10,305 nt of DNA, taken from contig JAGLYJ010000037.1 in NCBI GenBank assembly GCA_023132365.1, forward strand, positions 1 through 10,305. Direction: 5' to 3'. The position numbers and the translations under genes are program-made. Of this stretch, positions 1-5,507 are shown piece by piece (the stretch's first letter is position 1; each line of letters begins with the position of its first letter). A model generated the notes under the pieces. That model did not search any database. It saw nothing but the letters and a program-made list of their open reading frames with translations, and was not told the DNA's origin. Source of the DNA: Mycoplasmatota bacterium. GTDB taxonomy: Bacteria > Bacillota_I > Bacilli_A > Izemoplasmatales > Hujiaoplasmataceae.

Positions 1-1
1 T

Positions 2-622
2 AATCCTGATATTTATGATGCTATTAGCAGTATTGAACCTATCATCAAGTTACTTGAAAAATATGAGATGGGATTATTTATTGAAACTACATCTCAGAAA
101 ATAATTGATGATTTACCTCTTTTAATGAATTTTTCACTTAAATTACCATTACTTGTAGCTGTAACATCTTGTAATATAGATACGAAATCAAAATTGTTGA
201 ATAAGCAATTAAACATTGATAAAGCTGTAAAACTAATAAAGAAGATTAGACAACAAGATATAAATTGTGGAATTATGATTAAGCCAATTATACCTTTGAT
301 AAATGATAGTTTAAATAGCTTCCAAAAAATGATTGAATTGGCTATAAATAATGATACAACATTTGTTTATCCTACCTTTACTATCAAATTTGATTCAAAG
401 AAAATTAGACAATTTTATGATATAATAGATTTAGAATTTCCAGAACTAATGAATGTATTTCATGATAAATATGGATATAAAACAAGCTGGGAAAGTGATG
501 AAGCCGAAAATCTTAAGAAGAATTATGTAATTTATTGCAGAAAACATAAAATATTATATGCAATGAAGGACATAATTAATCTTTATAAACCGGATCTGAA
601 TATACAGTTGAAACTATTTTAA
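2..622 (+). CDS. Radical SAM protein, SplB/Rv2578c-like family (C-terminal part, 5' end outside window)
   Basis: The frame is open from base 2 to TAA at 620-622 (206 codons), so the gene starts upstream; the first internal ATG at 68 is not a credible start because homologous sequence precedes it. Counting from the first visible codon, residues 1-30 (NPDIYD...IEP...FIETTS) look like the 'DPYqP.E ... I.TKs' stretch of the SplB-like COG1533 radical SAM family. Residues 88-102 (INCGIMIKPIIPLIND) match that family's strongly conserved 'GI.v.v.v.PiiPglND' strand. The cluster-binding CxxxCxxC motif would lie upstream and cannot be checked. The C-terminal 75 residues hold the usual 'vk..F......FP.l' pattern. 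Family members bind a 4Fe-4S cluster and SAM; the substrate is unknown for most, and true spore photoproduct lyase activity should not be assumed. The gene lies 14 nt before the next start and is probably co-transcribed with it. Confidence 0.8.
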   Translation, partial: NPDIYDAISSIEPIIKLLEKYEMGLFIETTSQKIIDDLPLLMNFSLKLPLLVAVTSCNIDTKSKLLNKQLNIDKAVKLIKKIRQQDINCGIMIKPIIPLINDSLNSFQKMIELAINNDTTFVYPTFTIKFDSKKIRQFYDIIDLEFPELMNVFHDKYGYKTSWESDEAENLKKNYVIYCRKHKILYAMKDIINLYKPDLNIQLKLF

Positions 623-623
623 T

Positions 624-628
624 AGGAG
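624..628 (+). promoter_or_regulatory. Ribosome binding site that sets the start at ATG 637
   Basis: AGGAG lies 8 nt before ATG 637. The in-frame GTG at 628 overlaps this site itself, and GTG 631 and TTG 634 are too close to it, so ATG 637 is the likely start. Confidence 0.7.
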
Positions 629-636
629 TGGTGTTG

Positions 637-1326
637 ATGTTTTTAAATTTTATAGATCAATATGGTATATTCTTCGGATTGCTTCTTGGAGTTATTCTAG
701 GACTTGTAATTGCATATTTACTGTTTTCGAGACCAAAAAAAATAACATCTCAGGACAATTTAAATAAGGAAGTAGAATTGAAGAAAACTGAACCAGAACT
801 TCAAAGTATTTCAATTGAAAAGCAAGCAAATCCAGAAACTATTGAATTAGTTTCTGAAGATAATTTGACTGAATCAATAGATTCTGAAATATCCTCTTCA
901 GATATAAAGAGCAATGAAATAAAGATTATTACAGATAAAACAAGTGGAGAAGATATAGAAGTAGAGACTGTAGAAGCAATAAATCTTGCTGAGGATGTTG
1001 TCCCCGCTGAAGTAAAAACAATTATTACAGATACAGTAAGACAACCACAAATAATTGAAACTAAAGAAGTAGTTACACCACCTAAACCTAAGAAAAAAAC
1101 CACTAAAACTCCACCTAAAGTAAAGAAGGACTTAGGAAAATATCATGTACTTTTCCGTAAAGTGGATAGTCAATGGTATGTTAAAAGGGAGGGTAGTGAT
1201 AGAATTGTAAAAGTATTGCATACTCAAAAAGAAGCTATTGCTTTTGCAACAATAAAATCAATTACTCAAAAGACTTCAATCGTAATTCATAAGCGAGATG
1301 GAAAAATAAGAAAGCAAATGTATTAG
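637..1326 (+). CDS. Membrane-anchored protein with C-terminal DUF2188-type domain
   Basis: A 229-residue protein in three parts. Residues about 9-30 form one hydrophobic segment rich in Gly and Leu, followed by a positive SRPKK stop-transfer patch. Residues about 35-145 are a low-complexity acidic linker rich in Glu, Ile, Ser and Thr, probably disordered, and 148-164 is a Pro/Lys-rich stretch (TPPKPKKK...TPPKVKK). Residues 167-229 form a compact beta/alpha unit (GKYHVLFRKVDSQWYVKREGSDRI ... TQKEAIAFA ... TSIVIHKRDGKIR) that resembles DUF2188, a small domain of unknown function usually found as a stand-alone protein of about 70 residues. The positive-inside rule would put linker and domain in the cytoplasm; this is inference. 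It follows the radical SAM gene closely and ends in a terminator, so it is the last gene of that operon. The function is unknown. Confidence 0.75.
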   Translation: MFLNFIDQYGIFFGLLLGVILGLVIAYLLFSRPKKITSQDNLNKEVELKKTEPELQSISIEKQANPETIELVSEDNLTESIDSEISSSDIKSNEIKIITDKTSGEDIEVETVEAINLAEDVVPAEVKTIITDTVRQPQIIETKEVVTPPKPKKKTTKTPPKVKKDLGKYHVLFRKVDSQWYVKREGSDRIVKVLHTQKEAIAFATIKSITQKTSIVIHKRDGKIRKQMY

Positions 1327-1353
1327 ACAAAATTAATTTTTTGTCTTTTTTTT
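1325..1353 (+). terminator. Intrinsic terminator overlapping the stop codon of the DUF2188 gene
   Basis: AGACAAAA (1325-1332) pairs perfectly with TTTTGTCT (1339-1346) across a 6-nt TTAATT loop, followed by a run of T to 1353. The left arm begins inside the TAG stop codon (1324-1326). The stem is AT-rich, so efficiency may be moderate. Confidence 0.75.
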
Positions 1354-1395
1354 CCAATAAAATTGAGGTTTGAACTGTTTATATTAATGAAATAG

Positions 1396-1423
1396 TTGTA
1401 AAACACCTCTAAAATGTTAAAAT
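1396..1423 (+). promoter_or_regulatory. Candidate housekeeping promoter for the sigma/anti-sigma unit
   Basis: TTGTAA (1396-1401), a 16-nt spacer and TAAAAT (1418-1423). Transcription would start near 1430, just before the ribosome binding site. The alternative is a longer leader from an upstream promoter recognised by the sigma factor itself; no clear ECF-type -10 was seen, so this remains open. Confidence 0.45.
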
Positions 1424-1430
1424 ACTATAA

Positions 1431-1439
1431 AAGGGGTGA
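1431..1439 (+). promoter_or_regulatory. Ribosome binding site that sets the sigma factor start at TTG 1445
   Basis: AAGGGGTGA is one base short of the full anti-16S complement AAGGAGGTGA. It contains the in-frame GTG at 1436, which therefore cannot be served by it. TTG at 1445 lies 5 nt after the site and is the better start. Confidence 0.6.
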
Positions 1440-1444
1440 GTATC

Positions 1445-1975
1445 TTGGATTTAAATCTAGAAGGATATATAAGACAACTTAAATCCGGCGATCAAAAAGC
1501 TTTCGATATGATATATGAATTAACTTATCGAAAAATATATTTTATTGCATTGCCAATATTAAGAGATAAAGCATTAGCTGAAGATATAATACAAGATACG
1601 TATCTTAAGTTTTTGGAGAAATTATATCAGTATAAAACAAAAAACTCTCTAGCATATATACTTACAATAGCTAGAAACCTAGCCATCAATGAGTATAACA
1701 AGCGAAAAAGAGAGTTTAGAGTACTTGATATAGAAACATATAATTTCAAATATGATGAATATATTGAAGTTTCTGCTGAAAATGAAGAGCTTATCAAATC
1801 AGCTTTGAGTATCTTAAAAGATTTTGAAAAAAATGTATTCTTATTACATGTTTTAGAAAATCTAAAACACAGAGAAATAGCACTTATCTTGCAAAAACCG
1901 ATCGGAACAATTACTTGGACTTACCAACAAGCAATTAAAAAAATGCGTAAGCACCTAAAGGATATGGAAAAATGA
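1445..1975 (+). CDS. ECF-type RNA polymerase sigma factor (sigma-70 family)
   Basis: A protein of 176 residues from TTG 1445 (179 from GTG 1436), the usual size of a two-domain ECF sigma factor. Residues about 20-90 are region 2 (AFDMIYELTYRKIYFIALPILRD, then AEDIIQDTYLKFLEKL, then LAYILTIARNLAINEYNKRKRE), with the DIIQDTYL and ARNLAINEYNKRKR signatures for core binding and -10 recognition. Residues about 118-172 are region 4, with a helix-turn-helix (LENLKHREIALILQKPIGTITWTYQQAIKKMRKHL) for -35 contact. The linker between them is variable. Its stop overlaps the start of the next gene (ATGA at 1972-1975), typical of a sigma factor with its cognate anti-sigma factor. It is far shorter than Bacillus SigI (about 250 residues), so it is not an ordinary SigI although its partner resembles RsgI. 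Target genes are unknown. Confidence 0.9.
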   Translation: MDLNLEGYIRQLKSGDQKAFDMIYELTYRKIYFIALPILRDKALAEDIIQDTYLKFLEKLYQYKTKNSLAYILTIARNLAINEYNKRKREFRVLDIETYNFKYDEYIEVSAENEELIKSALSILKDFEKNVFLLHVLENLKHREIALILQKPIGTITWTYQQAIKKMRKHLKDMEK

Positions 1976-2808
1976 AACTAAAAGAATTTAATGAAGAACT
2001 AAGAAAATCAACTAAATTCAATATTAATTCAAACAGTAATGTCATAAATTTAGATGACTATTTAATCCAAGAAGATTATAGAAGTCCATTCAGATTTAGA
2101 AAGATTGCTTTTTCCGCTATGTCTATAGTTCTTATATTTGTTTTGTCACTTTATTTATATGTTAGAGAAACACCTACTACTCAACTTACAATCGATATAA
2201 ATCCAACTATTGAAGTTGGTATAAATAGATTTAACCGAGTAGTTGATATTGCAGGAACTAATCAAGAGTCAATTGACTTCATTGAAGACATTGATTCTAA
2301 CAATTTAAAAATAGAAGATTTTATGGCACTGATATATGAAAAAGGTATTGATCAAGGATATTTTACTGAAACTGAAGCTTATGCTCTTGTTGGTGTTTAT
2401 GGTGATGATTATGAGAAAGAGACACAAGTTAATAATCTTATCCTTAATTACACAAACATAACATTCTTAACCATCTCTCAACATCAGGAAAACAATGATT
2501 TGCAAATTAATTTTGATGATGATTATCCAGCTAGTTTTGAATCTAGTGATCAAGAAAATTTTTGGGATGGAGCGATTACTGGTGTAGCTGAAGATGTACT
2601 TGATTCAGGTGGATATAGAGTAAGTTTAATTGATTTGGATTCTAGACAACTTATAGATTTGGCTACTGATTTAGATATATCACTAACAAAACTTACTGTG
2701 GTTCTAAATATATATAATAGTGACATTAATTATGCCTCATCTGATTTAACACAATTAGCCGCTTTAGAAATATCTGAATTGATTTCACTCTACAATTCCT
2801 ACAATTAA
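1972..2808 (+). CDS. Single-pass anti-sigma factor with RsgI-type ectodomain
   Basis: A 278-residue protein. Residues 1-43 are a polar, basic N-terminal segment, presumably cytoplasmic and sigma-binding; it does not obviously look like the beta-rich RsgI N-terminal domain. Residues about 44-64 form one membrane segment. Directly after it comes TTQLTIDINPTIEVGINRFNRVVDI (69-93), which matches the 'LDINPSiel.vN..grV' signature of RsgI-family ectodomains. Asn77-Pro78 corresponds to the bond reported to self-cleave in RsgI, a step needed for signalling by regulated proteolysis. Residues about 195-278 end in helices (DLATDLDISLTKLTVVLNIY) recalling the 'A...gIspgKl.li' stretch of RsgI relatives. 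No carbohydrate-binding domain, as found in clostridial cellulosome RsgI proteins, is seen. The gene overlaps the sigma gene by 4 nt and is translationally coupled. Its role is to hold the sigma factor at the membrane until an outside signal arrives; the signal is unknown. Confidence 0.8.
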   Translation: MKLKEFNEELRKSTKFNINSNSNVINLDDYLIQEDYRSPFRFRKIAFSAMSIVLIFVLSLYLYVRETPTTQLTIDINPTIEVGINRFNRVVDIAGTNQESIDFIEDIDSNNLKIEDFMALIYEKGIDQGYFTETEAYALVGVYGDDYEKETQVNNLILNYTNITFLTISQHQENNDLQINFDDDYPASFESSDQENFWDGAITGVAEDVLDSGGYRVSLIDLDSRQLIDLATDLDISLTKLTVVLNIYNSDINYASSDLTQLAALEISELISLYNSYN

Positions 2809-2827
2809 GTTAAAATAATCATACAAT

Positions 2828-2855
2828 AAAAAAAAGGCTTAGCTAAGCCTTTTTT
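2828..2855. terminator. Bidirectional terminator between convergent genes
   Basis: AAGGCTT (2834-2840) and AAGCCTT (2845-2851) form a perfect stem around an AGCT centre, with A8 on the left (2828-2835) and T6 on the right (2850-2855). It therefore reads as stem plus U-tract on both strands. It ends the anti-sigma gene on the plus strand and contains the last codons and the TAG (2845-2843) of the minus-strand membrane protein gene. Confidence 0.85.
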
Positions 2856-3664
2856 AATTTCTTAATTTTGTTTCTAAATACATTGGGTTCAAACCACTTG
2901 CAAATTTTATAAGTGAAAAAATAGGCTCCACCAAAAATTAACACCAGAGCTAATATATGCCACCCATTAGGAATTAAACTAAGTAATGGAATATCTGTTT
3001 GTAAAAATGGATTTTCAAATAGATATAAATTATTATCTCCAATATCAATAACATAATTACCAAATGTTGCCCAAAGTAGTAGAGCTCCAAACCCAATTGC
3101 AATTTGTCGCCAATTCTTAGGGTTAAGCTTTACATCACCACGGTTTATTAAGAATAATGGTATAAAGATTAAGAAAAAGTGAACTAATGTGCTTCTAACC
3201 ATTGGTAAGGTTATAGTGAATGGATCACCATACAAAATTGTTACTGGATATACAACTACTGCAATGCCGCCCATTATAGAAGATAAGTACACAAATTCTT
3301 TAAGTGGCTTAATCTTAAACCAAATAGTAAGCGGTAAGAGAATATTAGTTATTCCACACAATTGGAAAGATATAATAGTATCAACGTCTAAAAGCGGATG
3401 TGGATAGCTAGATAGAGCTGGAGATACGTAATAGTATTCATAGATAAATAGAATGTCTCCTGCATATTTTAGAAGCAATATCAAAATTAAGAAAACAGTA
3501 ATAAGTTTATCTTGATTTTTCTTGCTAATTGTTTTGAGTAATTTCCATAAAATAATGAAAAGCACAATATTTAACAAAAAATATATTAAATGTGGGGTTC
3601 CAAAAAAATATGCCCCAGGATGTTCATCCATTCCAGATGTAGTAAAAAATGCTAATAGTAACAT
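2843..3664 (-). CDS. YwaF/TMEM164-like polytopic membrane protein (TIGR02206 family)
   Basis: A protein of 273 residues from ATG 3664. It has about seven strongly hydrophobic stretches and a basic C-terminal tail (FRNKIKKLKKA). The family pattern is visible: an N-terminal 'GTPHLIYFLL' segment, then 'HPLLDVDTIISFQLCGITNILLPL' with a Cys (residue 103) inside a membrane segment, then 'MVRSTLVHFFLIFIPLFL' with a His (residue 162). These match the conserved QLC and R..l.H positions of bacterial YwaF/TIGR02206 proteins, which are related to human TMEM164, reported as a Cys-dependent phospholipid acyltransferase. The bacterial members have no firmly known function; an acyl-transfer role is inference. 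The start was chosen because GGAGGT lies 4 nt upstream and the in-frame TTG at 3676 sits before that site. The gene stands alone, convergent with the anti-sigma gene. Confidence 0.8.
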   Translation of the reverse strand: MLLLAFFTTSGMDEHPGAYFFGTPHLIYFLLNIVLFIILWKLLKTISKKNQDKLITVFLILILLLKYAGDILFIYEYYYVSPALSSYPHPLLDVDTIISFQLCGITNILLPLTIWFKIKPLKEFVYLSSIMGGIAVVVYPVTILYGDPFTITLPMVRSTLVHFFLIFIPLFLINRGDVKLNPKNWRQIAIGFGALLLWATFGNYVIDIGDNNLYLFENPFLQTDIPLLSLIPNGWHILALVLIFGGAYFFTYKICKWFEPNVFRNKIKKLKKA

Positions 3665-3668
3665 AGAG

Positions 3669-3674
3669 ACCTCC
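3669..3674 (-). promoter_or_regulatory. Ribosome binding site that sets the membrane protein start at ATG 3664
   Basis: On the minus strand GGAGGT (3674 to 3669) precedes ATG 3664 by 4 nt. It rules out the upstream in-frame TTG at 3676. Confidence 0.75.
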
Positions 3675-3687
3675 AAAACATATATAT

Positions 3688-3693
3688 ATTATA
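3688..3693 (-). promoter_or_regulatory. Candidate -10 element for the YwaF-like gene
   Basis: On the minus strand TATAAT occupies 3693 to 3688, which gives a leader of about 15-20 nt. No good -35 lies at standard spacing; TTGTAA (3721 to 3716) is 22 nt upstream, too far. The region is so AT-rich that this call is weak. Confidence 0.35.
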
Positions 3694-3737
3694 CTACAAA
3701 AAATATATTTTTTAGTTACAAATATAGTTTGAATAAA

Positions 3738-3752
3738 TGAAAGCACTTGCAA
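3738..3752 (+). promoter_or_regulatory. Cre-like operator overlapping the nucleoside kinase promoter
   Basis: ATGAAAGCACTTGCA fits the published Bacillus cre consensus WTGNAANCGNWNNCA at every fixed position except the central G (A here). It also forms a dyad of the type TG-N-AAG-NN-CTT-N-CA. It covers the -35 hexamer, so a bound LacI/CcpA-type regulator would block transcription. No regulator gene is present in the window. Confidence 0.4.
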
Positions 3753-3774
3753 TTAAAAGAAAAAATAGTAAAAT
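3747..3774 (+). promoter_or_regulatory. Promoter of the nucleoside kinase gene
   Basis: TTGCAA (3747-3752), a 16-nt spacer and TAAAAT (3769-3774). The predicted start near 3781 leaves a leader of about 29 nt that contains the AAGGTGAT ribosome binding site at 3799-3806. Confidence 0.5.
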
Positions 3775-3809
3775 AGTTATACACTCTAAAAATATATGAA
3801 GGTGATAAA

Positions 3810-5432
3810 ATGAAAATTACTGTAGGTAAAGATATCTATTATTTCGACTCGCATGTTAGGCTAGAAGATCTCTCTAAGAATTACCAGGGAGTATTTTATG
3901 CTGCGCTAGTTAATAACAGATTAAGAGAGCTAACATACAGAGTAAGTTATAATGCAGAAGTAGAATTCTTGGATTATTCTTTTTACGATTCTACTAGAAT
4001 ATACGCAACAAGCATGCGTTATCTAGCTTCTATGGCGGTTAGAAGAGTATATCCTGATATACAGATTAAGTTCTCCAATAGTATCTCTATGGGGATTTAT
4101 GGACGTGGGATAGAAAACAAAATTACTAAAACAATGTTAAGAAAGATTGTTAAAGAAATGAAATGGATAATCAAAAAAGATTTTCCGATCATGAGACGAC
4201 AATTATCAATAAAGGAAGCGCAAAAATACTATCGTAAGATGGGTTTGCTTGATAAAGTTAACACTCTTAAGTATCGTCATGAACGTGTAAATGTTTATGA
4301 ATGTTATGGTTATAGAAACTATATGTATGGATATATGATTCCATCAACTAAATATTTGGAAGAATTTGAAATGCACTCTTTTGGTGAAGGATTCTTAATT
4401 CAATACCCAAGAAGAGAAGAAAAAGGTGAAATTCCTGAGTTTTCTGATTCACCTAAATTCTTTGATATATTAACTAAATCTGAAAACTTTGCACAAAACT
4501 TAAACGTTGATATGATTTATAAAATCAATGAATTAGTTGAAAATTTTAAAGCAGAAGAGTTTGTTTATGAATGTGAGGAGCATCATAACAAGCAATTAAA
4601 AGAATTAGCTCAAGATATAATTTCTAGAAAAGAAGTTAGATTAATTGCTATTGCTGGTCCATCTAGTTCTGGCAAAACTACTTTCTCTAAACGTTTAGCA
4701 ATAACATTGAATGATTATGATGTTAATCCTATTATGATTTCTATAGATAATTTCTATCTTCATCCTGACAAAGCACCAATTGATGAATATGGCAAGCCAG
4801 ATTTAGAACACATTGAATCATTAGATATCGCTTTATTTAATCAAACAATATCAGATTTAATTGCTGGAATAGAAGTAAAATTGCCTAGATTTGATTTTGG
4901 GACCAAAGCTAGAACTTGGAGTGATCCAATTAAGCTGAGTGATAAAACTCTCATTATCATTGAAGGAATTCATGCACTGAACAATCAACTTTCAGATGTT
5001 ATTCCAACAGAAAAGAAATATAAGATATATATAAGTCCTTTTGCACAAATTAATGTTGATAATGGTAATCCTATTAATTTAACTGATTTACGTTTATTAA
5101 GAAGAATTGTTAGAGATTTACAATTTAGATCAACTTCACCAGAAAAAACTTTGGCTATGTGGCCATCAGTTAGAAGAGGTGAATATAAATGGATTTATCC
5201 ATACTTAGAAAATAGCGATTATATTTTCAACTCAGAATTAACTTATGAGTTCTCAGTACTTAAGAAGTTTGCAGAAAATGCACTGATGCATATTAACACT
5301 AATTCAGAGCATTTTGTACAAGCAAATAGATTACTTAAATTCCTTAAGTATTTTGATGAAATAGACGCTTCATATGTACCAAAGAATTCACTTTTAAGAG
5401 AATTCATTGGTGGAAGTATTTTTGAACACTGA
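3810..5432 (+). CDS. Nucleoside (uridine-type) kinase with ThrRS-like N-terminal region
   Basis: A 540-residue protein from ATG 3810, with AAGGTGAT at good distance. The C-terminal half is a uridine kinase/phosphoribulokinase-type P-loop domain. It has Walker A GPSSSGKTT (283-291), SIDNFY (311-316, Asp313 a likely base or metal ligand), the LPRFDFGTKAR substrate segment (358-368), IIIEGIHAL (382-390) and the RLLRRIVRDLQFR lid-type region (428-440). The N-terminal half has a short TGS-like start (1-50). It is followed by a stretch (DSTRIYATSMRYLASMAVRRVYPDIQIKFSNSISMGIYG, 60-98) resembling the second additional domain of threonyl-tRNA synthetase, but without the HxxxH editing motif. This two-part architecture of about 550 residues is common in Firmicutes and Thermotoga, where it is annotated uridine or nucleoside kinase. 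The likely reaction is NTP-dependent phosphorylation of a nucleoside for pyrimidine salvage; substrate and N-terminal role are unproven. It is monocistronic, between its own promoter and terminator. Confidence 0.88.
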   Translation: MKITVGKDIYYFDSHVRLEDLSKNYQGVFYAALVNNRLRELTYRVSYNAEVEFLDYSFYDSTRIYATSMRYLASMAVRRVYPDIQIKFSNSISMGIYGRGIENKITKTMLRKIVKEMKWIIKKDFPIMRRQLSIKEAQKYYRKMGLLDKVNTLKYRHERVNVYECYGYRNYMYGYMIPSTKYLEEFEMHSFGEGFLIQYPRREEKGEIPEFSDSPKFFDILTKSENFAQNLNVDMIYKINELVENFKAEEFVYECEEHHNKQLKELAQDIISRKEVRLIAIAGPSSSGKTTFSKRLAITLNDYDVNPIMISIDNFYLHPDKAPIDEYGKPDLEHIESLDIALFNQTISDLIAGIEVKLPRFDFGTKARTWSDPIKLSDKTLIIIEGIHALNNQLSDVIPTEKKYKIYISPFAQINVDNGNPINLTDLRLLRRIVRDLQFRSTSPEKTLAMWPSVRRGEYKWIYPYLENSDYIFNSELTYEFSVLKKFAENALMHINTNSEHFVQANRLLKFLKYFDEIDASYVPKNSLLREFIGGSIFEH

Positions 5433-5450
5433 TAAAGTGTTCTTTTTTTT
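5424..5450 (+). terminator. Intrinsic terminator of the nucleoside kinase gene
   Basis: GAACACT (5424-5430) pairs with AGTGTTC (5436-5442) around a GATAA loop and is followed by eight T residues (5443-5450). The left arm lies in the last codons of the gene, and the stop codon TGA (5430-5432) runs into the loop. Confidence 0.85.
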
Positions 5451-5451
5451 G

Positions 5452-5465
5452 GGAAAGCGCTTATT
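5452..5465 (+). promoter_or_regulatory. LacI/CcpA-like dyad upstream of the P-type ATPase promoter
   Basis: GGAAAGCGCTTATT contains the perfect palindrome AAGCGCTT (5455-5462) with the central CG typical of LacI-family operators. It matches only the core of cre; the outer TG and CA bases are missing. It abuts the -35 hexamer and shares GAAAGC-N-CTT with the site at 3738-3752. Confidence 0.35.
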
Positions 5466-5492
5466 GTAAAGCTATTAGATATTTGATATAAT
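5464..5492 (+). promoter_or_regulatory. Strong extended -10 promoter of the P-type ATPase gene
   Basis: TTGTAA (5464-5469), a 17-nt spacer and TATAAT (5487-5492), with an upstream TG-N extension at 5484-5486. The predicted transcript start near 5499 leaves a leader of only about 9 nt before ATG 5508. The only ribosome binding sequence, GGTGAT at 5499-5504, lies 3 nt from the start codon. Confidence 0.7.
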
Positions 5493-5507
5493 GTATTCGG
5501 TGATACT

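Noticed and set aside
2..622. Calling the first gene spore photoproduct lyase (splB)
   Set aside because: The visible part supports only the broad SplB-like radical SAM family; the cluster motif is outside the window and most relatives are not photoproduct lyases.
628..636. GTG at 628 as start of the DUF2188-type protein
   Set aside because: It lies within the AGGAG ribosome binding site; ATG 637 is at the right distance from that site.
801..1103. Minus-strand open frame
   Set aside because: It is antisense to the low-complexity linker of the DUF2188 gene, has no ribosome binding site and resembles no protein family; its Ser/Ile-rich composition mirrors the plus-strand codons.
1436..1444. 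GTG at 1436 as start of the sigma factor
   Set aside because: It is inside the AAGGGGTGA ribosome binding site and has no site of its own upstream; TTG 1445 fits better. The choice changes only three residues.
3189..3407. Plus-strand open frame inside the YwaF-like gene
   Set aside because: It is a shadow of the minus-strand gene with no recognisable domain or ribosome binding site; the same holds for 3522-3740.
3681..3710. TATATA-rich tract as an origin or AT-rich unwinding element
   Set aside because: There are no DnaA boxes or iteron repeats nearby; it is ordinary AT-rich intergenic DNA that includes the -10 of the minus-strand gene.
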